Origin: Streptomyces sp. P9-A4
Lineage (GTDB): Bacteria > Actinomycetota > Actinomycetes > Streptomycetales > Streptomycetaceae
DNA: 64,000 nucleotides
Reading direction: 5' to 3'
Assembly (NCBI RefSeq): GCF_036634195.1
Contig: NZ_JAZIFY010000001.1
Location: 5,466,501-5,530,500, forward strand
The notes under the pieces are model-generated. The model did no database searches. It worked only from the letters and a program-made list of their open reading frames with translations, and was not told the origin of the DNA. A program made the translations under genes and the position numbers. Each line of letters begins with the position of its first letter. The first letter of the stretch is position 1. This document shows positions 9,503 through 19,481 of the stretch, piece by piece.

Positions 9503-9534
9503 AAAGGCCGGTTCACCGAGGTGAACCGGCCTTT
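9503..9534. terminator. Bidirectional terminator between thiD and rpmB
   Basis: A perfect 14-bp inverted repeat (9503-9516 with 9521-9534) with a CGAG tetraloop. It ends in TTT on the plus strand and, by symmetry, on the minus strand, and sits between convergent genes. Confidence 0.85.
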
Positions 9535-9575
9535 CAAGGCAACCGCAGGGGCTGCGCTACGACAGAACGTCGCGA

Positions 9576-9761
9576 TTAGCGCGAGACCTTGCCGGCCTTG
9601 ATGCACGAGGTGCAGACGTTGAGCCGCTTCGGCGTCCGACCGACCACGGCACGCACGCGCTGGATGTTCGGGTTCCAGCGACGGGACGTACGGCGGTGCG
9701 AGTGCGAAATGTTGTTGCCGAAGCCCGGCCCCTTGCCGCAGACGTCGCAGTTGGCAGCCAC
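9576..9761 (-). CDS. rpmB: 50S ribosomal protein L28
   Basis: A 61-aa L28, beginning [13 protein letters not shown] after a short lead and containing RRWNPNIQ and [13 protein letters not shown]. The two CxxC pairs make it the zinc-binding (C+) form; Streptomyces also encode Zur-controlled C-minus copies elsewhere. The start is GTG at 9761, preceded on the minus strand by GGAG. It is divergent from the DAK2 gene. Confidence 0.96.
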   Translation of the reverse strand: MAANCDVCGKGPGFGNNISHSHRRTSRRWNPNIQRVRAVVGRTPKRLNVCTSCIKAGKVSR

Positions 9762-9997
9762 GGGTCACTCCAAAGACTTCAGAATTACAGTGAAATCCGG
9801 CGCACCGGAATCAGGAGTCTGAAGTGGCTTGCCGGGGGATGGCCCGGTTTGAACCGGGCAACCGAAGCAGCATACAACGCCTGCCTCGGTGGAACGAAAC
9901 TACCATGGTCTGCGCGGACCTCGCCCCGGGCCCCGGTCACCGGCGGGACACCCCGGGTCTACCCTGCGGTGAGCTCACCGCCGAAGGAGGACCCCCG

Positions 9998-11602
9998 TTG
10001 TCGCGAGCCCTTCAGCCCTCCGAGGAGCTCGTCGAGCTCGACGCGGAAGCGGTCAGGACCTGGTGCGCACGGGCTCTGGACGCCCTCGGCCGGGAGCGCG
10101 AAGCGATCGACGCGATCAACGTCTACCCCGTCGCCGACGGGGACACCGGCACCAATCTGTACCTGACCGCCGAAGCCGCCCACCGGGCCGTGGAAGCCGT
10201 CTTCGCGGCCTCCGCGCCCGACACCGCCGAGACCGTACGCGCCATGGCCCACGGCGCCCTCCTCGGCGCCCGCGGCAACTCCGGGACCATCCTCTCCCAG
10301 CTCCTGCGCGGCATGGCCGGCGTCCTCGCCGGCGGAGGTGACGGGGATCACCTCGCCCGAGCCCTCGCCGAGGCCGCCCGCGCCGCCCGCGAGGCCGTCG
10401 CCCACCCCGTGGAGGGCACCATCCTCACCGTCGCCGCAGCCGCGGCCGGAGCCTGCGCGGGCGGCGGCGGACTCGTCGACGTCGCCAGGAACGCCCACGA
10501 GGGCGCCACGACCGCCCTCGCCGCCACCTCGGGGCAGCTCGACGTCCTCGCCCGCGCCGGAGTCGTCGACGCGGGCGGCCGGGGCCTGGTCACCGTCCTC
10601 GGCGCCCTCCTCGGGACCGTCACCGGGCAGGCCCCGCCCCCCGCGCGCACCGCCCCCGTCACCCCCGCCCCCGCCGAGGTGTGCCCCACCGAGGACGGCC
10701 CCGCCTACGAGGTGATCTACCTCCTGGAGGCCGGGGACGCCGCCGTGGAACTGCTGCGCGGCCGGCTCGACGCCCTGGGCGACTCCCTCGTCGTCGTCGG
10801 CGGCGACGGCCTGTGGAACGTCCATGTGCACGCCGACGACCCCGGCGCCGCCGTCGAGGCCGGCATCGAGGCCGGACGCCCCCACCGCATCCGGATCACC
10901 CACTTCGCCGCCGAAGCCGCCACCGGCCCCGCCGAGCGCGCCCAGCGCGCCGTCGTCGCCGTCGTCCCCGGCGAAGGCCTCGCCGGACTCTGCGCCGAGG
11001 CCGGCGCCACCACCGTGCGGACCCGGCCCGGCGAACCCCCCGCGGGCGACGAACTCCTCGACGCCATCCGCCGGGCCCACGCCCGCGAGGTCGTCCTCCT
11101 GCCCAACGACACCGACCTGCGCCAGACCGCCGCGGCCGCCGCCGAACGCGCCAGGGCCGAAGGCATCCGCGTCGCCCTGATCCCCACCCGGGCCGCCGTC
11201 CAGGGCATCGCCGCCCTCGCCGTCCACGAACCCGACCGCCGCTTCGACGAGGACGTCGTCGCCATGACGGCCGCCGCCGGAGCCACCCGCTACGCCGAAC
11301 TCGCCGTCGCCGAACACCGGTCCTTCACCTCGGCCGGCGTCTGCCAGGCCGGCGACGTCCTCGGCCTCATCGAGGGCGATGTCGCCGTCATCGGCAAGGA
11401 CCTCACCGAGACCGCCCGCACCGTCCTGGACCGGATGCTCTCCGCCGGCGGCGAACTCGTCACCCTCGTCGTCGCCGACGACACCCCGCCCGGACTCGCC
11501 CCCGACCTCGAACGCCACGTCCGGCGCGGCTACCTCGCCGTCGACACCACCACCTACCACGCGGGCACGGGGGCCCCGCCGCTGCTCATCGGCGTGGAGT
11601 GA
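9998..11602 (+). CDS. DAK2-domain protein (fatty-acid kinase FakA-like)
   Basis: A 534-aa cytoplasmic protein. The N-terminal DAK2 kinase-like domain has NVYPVADGDTGTN (41-53), whose acidic residues bind Mg-ATP, and GARGNSGTILSQLLRG. The C-terminal half resembles the FakA/DegV-associated domain. In Firmicutes FakA phosphorylates fatty acids held by FakB; that role here is inferred from family only, and no degV-like partner is nearby. The TTG at 9998 is chosen because GAAGGAGG lies 7 bases upstream. It precedes recG by 73 bases, an arrangement widespread in Gram-positives. Confidence 0.85.
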   Translation: MSRALQPSEELVELDAEAVRTWCARALDALGREREAIDAINVYPVADGDTGTNLYLTAEAAHRAVEAVFAASAPDTAETVRAMAHGALLGARGNSGTILSQLLRGMAGVLAGGGDGDHLARALAEAARAAREAVAHPVEGTILTVAAAAAGACAGGGGLVDVARNAHEGATTALAATSGQLDVLARAGVVDAGGRGLVTVLGALLGTVTGQAPPPARTAPVTPAPAEVCPTEDGPAYEVIYLLEAGDAAVELLRGRLDALGDSLVVVGGDGLWNVHVHADDPGAAVEAGIEAGRPHRIRITHFAAEAATGPAERAQRAVVAVVPGEGLAGLCAEAGATTVRTRPGEPPAGDELLDAIRRAHAREVVLLPNDTDLRQTAAAAAERARAEGIRVALIPTRAAVQGIAALAVHEPDRRFDEDVVAMTAAAGATRYAELAVAEHRSFTSAGVCQAGDVLGLIEGDVAVIGKDLTETARTVLDRMLSAGGELVTLVVADDTPPGLAPDLERHVRRGYLAVDTTTYHAGTGAPPLLIGVE

Positions 11603-11675
11603 CGACGCCCCTCCCGGACACCCCCGACACCCGCGGACGCCGTGCCGTACCCGACTGTCGGTCCCGTGGTGTGCA

Positions 11676-13868
11676 ATGGAACGCGTGCCCGCGCTCGACG
11701 AACCACTCAAGAAGTCCCTCGGCCCCGCCACCGCCAAGGTCATGGCCGAGGCACTCGACCTGCACACGGTCGGTGACCTCCTCCACCACTACCCCCGCCG
11801 GTACGCCGAGCGCGGGGAGCTGACCACGCTGTCCGACCTGCCGCTCGACGAGCACGTCACCGTGGTCGCCCAGGTCGCCGACGCCCGCGTGCTCACCTTC
11901 AACGGCTCCAAGGGACGCGGCCAGCGCCTCGAAGTGACCATCACCGACGGCAGCGGCCGCCTCCAGCTGGTCTTCTTCGGCAAGGGCGTGCACAAACCGC
12001 ACAAGGACCTGCTGCCCGGCACCCGCGCGATGTTCGCCGGCAAGGTGTCGCTCTTCAACCGGCGCCTCCAGCTCGCCCACCCCTCGTACGAACTCCTCCG
12101 CGGCGACGGCGAGGAGGCCGTCGACGTCTGGGCCGGGGCCCTCATCCCGATCTACCCGGCCAGCACCAAAATGGAGTCCTGGAAGATCGCCAAGTCCGTC
12201 GACGCCGTCCTGCCCAGCGCCGTCGACGCCGTCGACCCGCTGCCCGACTCCCTCCGCGAGGGCCGCGGCCTCGCCGAACTGCCCGAGGCCCTCCGGCTGA
12301 TCCACCGGCCCCGCACCAAGGCCGACATCGCCGACGCCCGCGAGCGCCTCAAGTGGGACGAGGCCTTCGTCCTCCAGGTCGCCCTGGCCCGCCGCCGGCA
12401 CGCCGACACCCAACTCCCCGCCGTCGCCCGCCGCCCCGCCCCCGACGGCATCCTCGACGCCTTCGACGCCAAGCTGCCCTTCACCCTCACCGACGGCCAG
12501 AACAAGGTCTCCAAGGAGATCTTCGACGACCTCGCCACCGAGCACCCCATGCACCGGCTCCTCCAGGGCGAGGTCGGCTCCGGGAAGACGATGGTGGCCC
12601 TGCGCGCCATGCTCGCCGTCGTCGACTCCGGGGGACAGGCCGCGATGCTCGCCCCCACCGAGGTCCTCGCCCAGCAGCACCACCGCTCCGTCACCGAGAT
12701 GATGGGCGAGCTGGCCGAGGGAGGCATGCTCGGCGGCGCCGAGCGGGCCACCAAGGTCGTCCTGCTCACCGGCTCCATGGGGGTCCCCGCCCGCCGGCAG
12801 GCCCTGCTCGACCTGGTCACCGGCGAGGCCGGCCTCGTCATCGGCACCCACGCGCTGATCGAGGACAAGGTCCAGTTCCACGACCTCGGCCTGGTCGTCG
12901 TCGACGAGCAGCACCGCTTCGGCGTCGAGCAGCGCGACGCCCTGCGCGGCAAGGGCAAGCAGCCCCCGCACCTCCTGGTGATGACCGCCACTCCCATCCC
13001 GCGCACCGTCGCCATGACCGTCTTCGGCGACCTGGAGACCTCCGTCCTCGACCAGCTGCCCGCCGGCCGCTCCCCGATCGCCAGCCATGTCGTGCCCGCC
13101 GCCGACAAACCGCACTTCCTCACGCGCGCGTGGGAGCGGGTCCGCGAGGAGGTCGCCAAGGGCCACCAGGCGTACGTGGTCTGCCCCCGCATCGGCGACG
13201 AGGAGGACAAGAAGAAGAAGTCCGGGCCCTCCGCCGCCGACGAGGCCGAGAAGCGCCCGCCGCTCGCCGTCCTCGACATCGCGGAACAGCTCCGCACCGG
13301 CCCTCTGACGGGACTGCGGATCGCCGTCCTGCACGGCCGTATGCACCCGGACGACAAGGACGACGTGATGCGCCGCTTCGCCGCCGGCGAGCTCGACGTC
13401 CTCGTCGCCACCACCGTCATCGAGGTCGGCGTCAACGTCCCCAACGCCACCGCCATGGTGATCATGGACGCGGACCGCTTCGGCGTCTCCCAGCTCCACC
13501 AGCTCCGCGGCCGGGTCGGCCGCGGCTCCGCCCCCGGCCTCTGCCTCCTCGTCAGCGAGATGCCCGAGGCCACCCCCGCCCGCCAGCGGCTCAACGCCGT
13601 CGCCTCCACCCTCGACGGCTTCGAGCTCTCCCGCATCGACCTGGAGCAGCGGCGCGAGGGCGACGTCCTCGGCCAGGCCCAGTCCGGCGTCCGCTCCTCC
13701 CTGCGGGTGCTCACCGTCATCGACGACGAGGAGGTCATCGCCGCCGCCCGCGAGGAGGCCACCGCCCTCGTCCTCGCCGACCCGGACCTCACCGGCCACC
13801 CCGGCCTCGCGACCGCGCTCGACGCCCTGCTGGACAAGGACCGGGAGGAGTACCTGGAGAAGGGCTGA
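11676..13868 (+). CDS. recG: ATP-dependent DNA helicase RecG
   Basis: A 730-aa fork-regression helicase for recombination and repair. An N-terminal wedge/OB domain is followed by superfamily-2 helicase motifs: [12 protein letters not shown] (Walker A), VVDEQHRFG (motif II, here DEQH), MTATPIPRT (motif III), and C-terminal [12 protein letters not shown] and [13 protein letters not shown] charged Lys-rich insertion (EEDKKKKSG) is common in actinobacterial RecG. The start is taken as ATG 11676; an in-frame GTG at 11685 is an alternative. Confidence 0.96.
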   Translation: MERVPALDEPLKKSLGPATAKVMAEALDLHTVGDLLHHYPRRYAERGELTTLSDLPLDEHVTVVAQVADARVLTFNGSKGRGQRLEVTITDGSGRLQLVFFGKGVHKPHKDLLPGTRAMFAGKVSLFNRRLQLAHPSYELLRGDGEEAVDVWAGALIPIYPASTKMESWKIAKSVDAVLPSAVDAVDPLPDSLREGRGLAELPEALRLIHRPRTKADIADARERLKWDEAFVLQVALARRRHADTQLPAVARRPAPDGILDAFDAKLPFTLTDGQNKVSKEIFDDLATEHPMHRLLQGEVGSGKTMVALRAMLAVVDSGGQAAMLAPTEVLAQQHHRSVTEMMGELAEGGMLGGAERATKVVLLTGSMGVPARRQALLDLVTGEAGLVIGTHALIEDKVQFHDLGLVVVDEQHRFGVEQRDALRGKGKQPPHLLVMTATPIPRTVAMTVFGDLETSVLDQLPAGRSPIASHVVPAADKPHFLTRAWERVREEVAKGHQAYVVCPRIGDEEDKKKKSGPSAADEAEKRPPLAVLDIAEQLRTGPLTGLRIAVLHGRMHPDDKDDVMRRFAAGELDVLVATTVIEVGVNVPNATAMVIMDADRFGVSQLHQLRGRVGRGSAPGLCLLVSEMPEATPARQRLNAVASTLDGFELSRIDLEQRREGDVLGQAQSGVRSSLRVLTVIDDEEVIAAAREEATALVLADPDLTGHPGLATALDALLDKDREEYLEKG

Positions 13869-13939
13869 TACGTACGGGCGACCTATCCTGGTACCTGTTG
13901 CGTGCGCAACGGATACGACGACGCAGGACGAGGACACCG

Positions 13940-14521
13940 ATGACCCGCGTGATCGCCGGTACGGCCGGCGGACGCCGCCTGGCCGTGCCGCCCGGCAACG
14001 GCACCCGCCCCACCTCCGACCGGGCGCGCGAAGGCCTCTTCTCCACCTGGGAGGCCTTCCACGGCCTCACCGGGGCCCGGGTCGCCGACCTGTACGCGGG
14101 CTCCGGAGCCGTCGGTCTGGAGGCTCTTTCCCGGGGTGCCGCCCACGCCCTCCTGGTGGAGGCGGAACCCCGCGCCGCGAAGACGATCCGGGAGAACATC
14201 CACGCCCTCGGCCTCCCCGGCGCCGAACTCCGCAGCGGCCGGGCCGAGCAGATCGTCACGGGACCGGCCCCGGCCGAGCCGTACGGCCTGGTCTTCCTCG
14301 ACCCGCCGTACGCCGTCTCCGACGAGGAACTCCGCGAGATTCTCCTCACACTGCGCTCAGGGGGCTGGCTGAGCGAGGATGCCCTCGTCACCGTGGAGCG
14401 AAGCACCCGAGGCGGGGAGTTCGGCTGGCCGGCCGGATTCGAGGGCCTGCGGTCCCGTCGTTACGGCGAGGGAACGTTTTGGTACGGTCGCGCCGCCTCT
14501 ACGTGCGAAGACGCACGATGA
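13940..14521 (+). CDS. rsmD: 16S rRNA (guanine966-N2)-methyltransferase
   Basis: A 193-aa SAM-dependent methyltransferase for 16S rRNA. Motif I is [18 protein letters not shown] and the catalytic motif is FLDPPY. The N terminus [12 protein letters not shown] is characteristic of RsmD. The ATG at 13940 follows a GACGAGGA ribosome site. It is next to coaD, a very common pairing in bacteria. Confidence 0.94.
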   Translation: MTRVIAGTAGGRRLAVPPGNGTRPTSDRAREGLFSTWEAFHGLTGARVADLYAGSGAVGLEALSRGAAHALLVEAEPRAAKTIRENIHALGLPGAELRSGRAEQIVTGPAPAEPYGLVFLDPPYAVSDEELREILLTLRSGGWLSEDALVTVERSTRGGEFGWPAGFEGLRSRRYGEGTFWYGRAASTCEDAR

Positions 14522-14547
14522 CCGGACCGGAGAGCGAGGGACCCACG

Positions 14548-15027
14548 TTGCGCCGCGCCGTCTGTCCGGGGTCATTCGACCCCATCACCAACGGACATCT
14601 CGACATCATCGCCCGTGCCTCCAAGCTGTACGACGTCGTACACGTCGCGGTGATGATCAACCAGTCGAAGAAGGGCCTGTTCACGGTCGAGGAGCGGATC
14701 GAGCTGATCCGCGAGGTGACCGCCGACCTCGGCAACGTCGAGGTGGAGTCCTTCCACGGACTGCTCGTCGACTTCTGCAAGCAGCGCGACATCCCCGCCA
14801 TCGTCAAGGGGCTGCGCGCGGTCAGCGACTTCGACTACGAGCTGCAGATGGCCCAGATGAACAACGGCCTCACGGGCGTGGAGACCCTCTTCGTCCCCAC
14901 CAACCCCACCTACAGCTTCCTCTCCTCCTCCCTGGTGAAGGAGGTCGCCGCCTGGGGCGGCGACGTCTCCCACCTGGTCCCGCCGACGGTCCTCCCGAAG
15001 CTCACCGAGCGCCTCGCGCGGAAGTGA
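14548..15027 (+). CDS. coaD: Phosphopantetheine adenylyltransferase
   Basis: Penultimate step of coenzyme A synthesis: 4'-phosphopantetheine plus ATP gives dephospho-CoA. It has the nucleotidyltransferase motif [11 protein letters not shown] (TxGH at about 14-17) and [11 protein letters not shown] near the C terminus. From the TTG at 14548 the product is 159 aa, the usual family length, and GAGGG lies 7 bases upstream. An in-frame ATG at 14518 overlaps the rsmD stop (ATGA) and would add 10 residues; it cannot be excluded. Confidence 0.93.
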   Translation: MRRAVCPGSFDPITNGHLDIIARASKLYDVVHVAVMINQSKKGLFTVEERIELIREVTADLGNVEVESFHGLLVDFCKQRDIPAIVKGLRAVSDFDYELQMAQMNNGLTGVETLFVPTNPTYSFLSSSLVKEVAAWGGDVSHLVPPTVLPKLTERLARK

Positions 15028-15137
15028 CGCGCGGCCACCGCCACTGACGCTCCGTCACCTGGTGTCGGACGGGCGCCGACTGCCCTTACAGTCGTCCCGT
15101 CCGTCTCCATCCAGCTGTAGAGAGTGGCGAGCACCCG

Positions 15138-16187
15138 GTGGACGTACAGAAGAAGCTCGACGAGATCGTCGCGACCGTGCAGGGCGCCCGCTCCATGCCC
15201 ATGTCGGCATCCTGCGTGGTCAATCGCGCCGAGCTGCTCGCCCTGCTCGAAGAGGTACGGGAGGCCCTGCCGGGCTCCCTCGCGCAGGCGCAGGAGCTGA
15301 TCGGCGGCCGGGAGCAGATGGTCGAGCAGGCCCACCGGGAGGCCGAGCGGATCATCGAGGCCGCCCACGCCGAGCGGGGTTCGATCGTCTCCGACACCCA
15401 GGTCGCCCGGCAGTCGCAGGAGGAGGCCGACCGGATCCTCTCCGAGGCCCGCCGCGAGGCCGAGGAGGTCCGGGCCGAGGCCGACGACTACGTCGACTCC
15501 AAGCTCGCCAACTTCGAGGTCGTCCTCAACAAGACGATCGGCTCGGTCGACCGGGGCCGCGAGAAGCTCCTCGGCCGGGGTCCCGGCCTCGACGCGAACG
15601 GTTACCCGGACGAGGACGCCCCCGAGTACAGCGCGGACCCGCAGACCCTGATCCACCGGGCGGACGAGTACGTCGACGCCAAGCTCGGCGCCTTCGAGGC
15701 GGTGCTCAGCAAGACCCTGGAGGCCGTCGGCCACGGCCGGCGGAAGCTGCACGGCCGGATCGCCAGCGACGACCTGGGCGAGCACATGGCCGCGCAGGAC
15801 GGCCTCGGCGGCGCCGTGCACACCAGTGACGCCGACTACCTGGCCGGCCTGGCGGAGCTCTCGGACCCCGAGCCGGCCCGGATCCCCGCCCCGCAGCAGC
15901 CCCAGGCCCAGCCCGACCCCTACGGGTACCAGCAGCCCGACCCCTACGCGGCCTACCCGCAGCAGGTCCAGCAGCAGCCGGACCCGTACGCCTACCAGCA
16001 GCCGCAGCAGGCCGACCCCTACGGCTACCAGCAGCAGGACCCGTACGCGTACCAGCAGCCCGTCCAGCACCAGGGTCACCAGCCGCAGCAGCAGTCCGCC
16101 GCACTCGACGAGACCAGCTTCTTCGACACCAGCATGATCGACCTGGAGCAGCTCCGCCGGTACGAACAAGGACATCAGGGAGCGTAG
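15138..16187 (+). CDS. DivIVA-like coiled-coil protein with Tyr/Gln/Pro-rich C terminus
   Basis: A 349-aa protein. Residues from about 25 to 160 form a long Ala/Glu/Arg-rich coiled coil (REQMVEQAHREAERI, RILSEARREAEEVRAEA), resembling DivIVA or F-ATPase b-subunit helices. A duplicated YVDSKLANFEVVLNKT / YVDAKLGAFEAVLSKT motif follows. The last ~90 residues are low-complexity repeats of DPY(G/A)YQQ. No membrane segment is seen. Proteins like this are conserved next to coaD in Streptomyces; a role in polarity or the cytoskeleton is only inferred. The start is GTG 15138. Confidence 0.8.
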   Translation: MDVQKKLDEIVATVQGARSMPMSASCVVNRAELLALLEEVREALPGSLAQAQELIGGREQMVEQAHREAERIIEAAHAERGSIVSDTQVARQSQEEADRILSEARREAEEVRAEADDYVDSKLANFEVVLNKTIGSVDRGREKLLGRGPGLDANGYPDEDAPEYSADPQTLIHRADEYVDAKLGAFEAVLSKTLEAVGHGRRKLHGRIASDDLGEHMAAQDGLGGAVHTSDADYLAGLAELSDPEPARIPAPQQPQAQPDPYGYQQPDPYAAYPQQVQQQPDPYAYQQPQQADPYGYQQQDPYAYQQPVQHQGHQPQQQSAALDETSFFDTSMIDLEQLRRYEQGHQGA

Positions 16188-16315
16188 GACCCCGATTGGG
16201 TCCTGGGCGAAGCGTCCAGTATCCTGGCTCTTCGGTCGCGCGTATTCCGCGATCCTTGCTGCCCACGTTCGGCAGCCTCCCCACGACGCAGCACGATCCG
16301 AAAGCAGGAAGTCCC

Positions 16316-16969
16316 CTGAGCACGCGCCTCGACCACCGCAATCCCCTCGTGTTCGACACACACGAGCTGGGGCGGCGTCCTGGTGCCCTCCAGCGGCTCT
16401 CGCGTTCGATCGAGGCCCCCCGGGACCTGGGCGTCGAAGGAGTCATCGGAGTGCCCGAGGGCGCACCGGTGGACATTGATCTCCGTCTTGAGTCGGTCAT
16501 GGAAGGGGTGCTTGTCACAGGCACCGCCCGTGCATCGGCCGAGGGGGAGTGCGTAAGGTGTCTGGAGCCCGTCGAGCTGGAGCTCGACGTGGACTTCCAG
16601 GAGATGTTCTCGTACCCCGACTCCGACGACCGGGGCCGCTCCAGGGCGGCCGCGGACGACGAAGCCGAGGCAGACGAGGACATGATCCCCCTCGAGGACG
16701 GCATGTTCGACCTCGAACCCATGCTGCGTGATGCGGTGGTGCTCGCACTGCCGATGCAGCCGGTGTGCCGGGAGGACTGTGCGGGACTGTGTTCCACCTG
16801 TGGAACCAACCTGAACGAGAACCCGGACCACCACCACGACGCCGTCGACATTCGTTGGGCGGCATTGCAGGGACTCGCCGGTTCGCTGGGAACCGATGAG
16901 AAGGACAACATGAGCGGCAATGCCTCTGACGGGGACGTCCGAAGCGCCGCCGAGAAGCAGGAGAAGTAG
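16316..16969 (+). CDS. DUF177 (YceD) family protein, apparent CTG start
   Basis: A YceD/DUF177 protein of about 217 aa, linked in many bacteria to rpmF and probably to 23S rRNA or ribosome assembly. It carries [14 protein letters not shown], an acidic linker, and [17 protein letters not shown], a likely zinc site, then [11 protein letters not shown]. No ATG/GTG/TTG suits the family N terminus ([16 protein letters not shown]). A CTG at 16316 aligns with it and has AGGAAG upstream; the next candidate is GTG 16349, which loses 11 conserved residues. It ends 2 bases before rpmF. Confidence 0.85.
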   Translation: MSTRLDHRNPLVFDTHELGRRPGALQRLSRSIEAPRDLGVEGVIGVPEGAPVDIDLRLESVMEGVLVTGTARASAEGECVRCLEPVELELDVDFQEMFSYPDSDDRGRSRAAADDEAEADEDMIPLEDGMFDLEPMLRDAVVLALPMQPVCREDCAGLCSTCGTNLNENPDHHHDAVDIRWAALQGLAGSLGTDEKDNMSGNASDGDVRSAAEKQEK

Positions 16970-16971
16970 CC

Positions 16972-17145
16972 GTGGCTGTTCCGAAGCGGAAGATGTCGCG
17001 CAGCAACACGCGCCACCGCCGGTCGCAGTGGAAGGCTGCGGTCCCCACCCTGGTTTCGTGTGAGCGTTGCCAGGAGCCGAAGCTGCAGCACATCGCGTGC
17101 CCGAGCTGCGGCACCTACAACAAGCGCCAGGTCCTCTCGGTCTGA
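16972..17145 (+). CDS. rpmF: 50S ribosomal protein L32
   Basis: A 57-aa L32 with the N terminus [16 protein letters not shown] and a zinc ribbon of two CxxC pairs (CERC, CPSC). The start is GTG 16972, 2 bases after the DUF177 stop, with AGGAGAAG upstream. The yceD-rpmF-rnc order is widely conserved. Confidence 0.96.
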   Translation: MAVPKRKMSRSNTRHRRSQWKAAVPTLVSCERCQEPKLQHIACPSCGTYNKRQVLSV

Positions 17146-17165
17146 TTGGGCTGGTGAGAGGCGTA

Positions 17166-17978
17166 ATGTCTGAGTCCCGCAAGACGGACGACAAGACGGA
17201 CCATGCCTCGTCCCACACGCTTCTGGAAGGGCGGCTCGGCTACAAGCTCGAGTCCGCCCTTCTGGTGCGTGCGCTGACCCACCGTTCGTTCGCTTACGAG
17301 AACGGCGGTCTGCCCACCAACGAGCGGCTGGAGTTCCTCGGGGACTCCGTGCTGGGCCTGGTGGTCACGGACACGCTGTACCGCACCCACCCCGACCTGC
17401 CGGAAGGCCAGCTGGCCAAACTGCGGGCCGCGGTGGTCAACTCGCGAGCGCTGGCGGACGTGGGGCGCGGCCTCGAACTCGGCTCCTTCGTCCGGCTCGG
17501 CCGGGGCGAAGAGGGTACGGGCGGCCGGGACAAGGCGTCCATCCTCGCCGACACCCTTGAAGCGGTGATCGGCGCGGTCTATCTCGACCAGGGCCTCGAC
17601 GCGGCGTCCGAGCTGGTGCACCGGCTCTTCGACCCGCTGATCGAGAAGTCCTCGAACCTCGGTGCGGGCCTGGACTGGAAGACCAGTCTCCAGGAACTCA
17701 CCGCGGCCGAGGGTCTGGGTGTGCCGGAGTACCTCGTCTCCGAAGAGGGTCCGGACCACGAGAAGACCTTTACTGCTGCCGCCCGCGTCGGTGGTGTCTC
17801 GTACGGCACCGGCACCGGCCGCAGCAAGAAGGAAGCGGAACAGCAGGCGGCGGAGTCCGCGTGGCGCGAGATTCGCGCGGCGGCGGACGAACGCGCGGCG
17901 GCGGCCAGGACCGCGGCCGAGGCGGGAACGGGAGAGGTCGCCGACCCCTCTCCTTCCGCCCACCGGGCGTCGGCCTGA
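17166..17978 (+). CDS. rnc: Ribonuclease III
   Basis: Double-strand-specific endoribonuclease; 270 aa. The signature [14 protein letters not shown] carries the catalytic acidic residues, and a second acidic site follows in [13 protein letters not shown]. The C-terminal dsRNA-binding domain ([11 protein letters not shown] to [10 protein letters not shown]) is followed by an Ala-rich tail. In S. coelicolor this gene (absB) affects antibiotic production. The ATG at 17166 is used; a GTG 12 bases upstream is also in frame. It lies in the DUF177-rpmF-rnc-mutM block. Confidence 0.95.
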   Translation: MSESRKTDDKTDHASSHTLLEGRLGYKLESALLVRALTHRSFAYENGGLPTNERLEFLGDSVLGLVVTDTLYRTHPDLPEGQLAKLRAAVVNSRALADVGRGLELGSFVRLGRGEEGTGGRDKASILADTLEAVIGAVYLDQGLDAASELVHRLFDPLIEKSSNLGAGLDWKTSLQELTAAEGLGVPEYLVSEEGPDHEKTFTAAARVGGVSYGTGTGRSKKEAEQQAAESAWREIRAAADERAAAARTAAEAGTGEVADPSPSAHRASA

Positions 17979-18094
17979 CGGCCGGACCCCTCGCTTCCGG
18001 AGAACCCCGCCCCAGGGCGGGGTTCTCGTCTTTCCGCAGGTGTACGGCCGGTAGGCTTGATCCGCTGGCTGCCGAAGACGTCCGGAGGAGTCCC

Positions 18095-18955
18095 GTGCCC
18101 GAGCTGCCCGAGGTCGAGGTCGTACGGCGCGGACTGGAACGCTGGGTCGCCGGGCGGACCGTGTCCGAGGTCGAGGTGCTGCACCCCAGGGCCGTACGGC
18201 GCCATCCGGCGGGCGGCGCCGACTTCGCGGCCCGGCTCGAAGGGCAGCGCTTCGAGGTCGCGCGCCGGCGCGGCAAGTACCTCTGGGTGCCGCTCGCCGA
18301 GACCGGTACGTCCGTCCTCGGCCACCTCGGGATGAGCGGGCAGCTGCTCGTCCAGCCGGAGGACGCCGCCGACGAGAAGCATCTGCGCATCCGCGTCCGC
18401 TTCGACGACGCGACCGGCACCGAGCTGCGCTTCGTCGACCAGCGCACCTTCGGCGGGCTCTCGCTGCACGACCAGACCCCCGACGGGCTCCCGGACGTCA
18501 TCGGGCACATCGCCCGCGATCCGCTGGACCCCGAGTTCGACGACGCCGCCTTCCAGAGCGCGCTGCGGCTGCGCCGTACGACCGTGAAGCGGGCGCTGCT
18601 CGACCAGTCGCTGATCAGCGGCGTCGGCAACATCTACGCCGACGAGGCGCTCTGGCGGTCCCGGCTGCACTACGACCGGCCGACGGCCACACTGACACGA
18701 CCGCGCTCGGCGGAGCTGCTCGGGCACGTCCGGGACGTGATGAACGCGGCCCTGGACGCGGGCGGCACCAGCTTCGACAGCCTGTATGTGAACGTCAACG
18801 GCGAGTCCGGCTACTTCGACCGCTCGCTCGACGCGTACGGCCGCGAGGACGAGCCCTGCCACCGCTGCGGTACGCCGATGCGCCGGCGCGCCTGGATGAA
18901 CCGCTCCAGCTACTTCTGCCCGCGCTGCCAGCGCCCGCCGCGCGCGAGCGCGTGA
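18095..18955 (+). CDS. mutM: Formamidopyrimidine-DNA glycosylase
   Basis: Base-excision repair enzyme that removes 8-oxoguanine and FaPy. After loss of the initiator residue, the N terminus [14 protein letters not shown] gives the catalytic Pro and Glu. [12 protein letters not shown] lies in the H2TH region. The C-terminal zinc finger is [11 protein letters not shown] to YFCPRCQ. It is 286 aa, normal. The GTG at 18095 follows a strong GGAGGAG. Confidence 0.95.
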   Translation: MPELPEVEVVRRGLERWVAGRTVSEVEVLHPRAVRRHPAGGADFAARLEGQRFEVARRRGKYLWVPLAETGTSVLGHLGMSGQLLVQPEDAADEKHLRIRVRFDDATGTELRFVDQRTFGGLSLHDQTPDGLPDVIGHIARDPLDPEFDDAAFQSALRLRRTTVKRALLDQSLISGVGNIYADEALWRSRLHYDRPTATLTRPRSAELLGHVRDVMNAALDAGGTSFDSLYVNVNGESGYFDRSLDAYGREDEPCHRCGTPMRRRAWMNRSSYFCPRCQRPPRASA

Positions 18956-18967
18956 CTCCGCGAGGGC

Positions 18968-19357
18968 TCAGGCGGTGACGGGGGCGGTGACGCGCTCCGC
19001 GTCGTAGCTCTCCCGCGCCGCCTCGACCTGCGGCATACGGCCCTCCACCAACTCGATCAGGCCGATCAGCCGCTCCGCGATCTCGCGGCCGAGCGGGGTG
19101 AGCCGGTAGTCGACGCGCGGCGGGTTCGTGGGCTGCGCCTCGCGGTGGACGAGGCCGTCGCGCTCCAGGGCGTGCAGGGTCTGCGACAGCATCTTCTCGC
19201 TCACGCCGTCGACCCGGCGGCGCAACTCGTTGAAACGGAACGTCCCGTCGTGCAGCGCGCCCAGGGTGAGGCTGCCCCAGCGGCCCGTCACGTGCTCAAG
19301 GGCGCCGCGTGAGGGGCAGGCCCGTGCGAACACGTCGTAGGCGAGGTCGTCAGTCAT
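18968..19357 (-). CDS. HxlR-family transcriptional regulator
   Basis: A 129-aa winged-helix protein with an N-terminal Cys (FARACPSRGALEHV), as in redox or aldehyde-sensing HxlR members, and GRWGSLTLGALHDGTFRFNELRR to SEKMLSQTLHALERDGLV. The ATG at 19357 is preferred because GGTGGAG lies 5 bases upstream. It is divergent from a WrbA-like flavoprotein gene, the usual target type for HxlR proteins, so control of that gene, and autoregulation, is likely. Confidence 0.87.
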   Translation of the reverse strand: MTDDLAYDVFARACPSRGALEHVTGRWGSLTLGALHDGTFRFNELRRRVDGVSEKMLSQTLHALERDGLVHREAQPTNPPRVDYRLTPLGREIAERLIGLIELVEGRMPQVEAARESYDAERVTAPVTA

Positions 19358-19380
19358 GGGCTCCACCGTACTCTCGCGCA

Positions 19381-19436
19381 GCGCTTACCGCCATGGGTGC
19401 GCTAACCAGTGGCTTGCGCTGTCGAAAAGTTAGTGC
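19381..19436. promoter_or_regulatory. Candidate HxlR operator region
   Basis: In the 124-base divergent spacer, GCGCTAAC (19399-19406) and GTTAGTGC (19429-19436) form a 7-of-8 inverted repeat with centres 30 bases apart. GCGCTTACC (19381-19389) is a near direct copy of the first arm. This is suitable for a dimeric regulator; binding is not shown. Confidence 0.35.
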
Positions 19437-19481
19437 TCTACTTCTGGTCATCGCCTCACCGACTCTTCCGAGGAGCCCCCT

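Noticed and set aside
16785..16810. TTCCACCTGTGGAA palindrome in the DUF177 gene
   Set aside because: It lies within codons for the conserved CSTCG zinc motif, so it is explained by the protein sequence.
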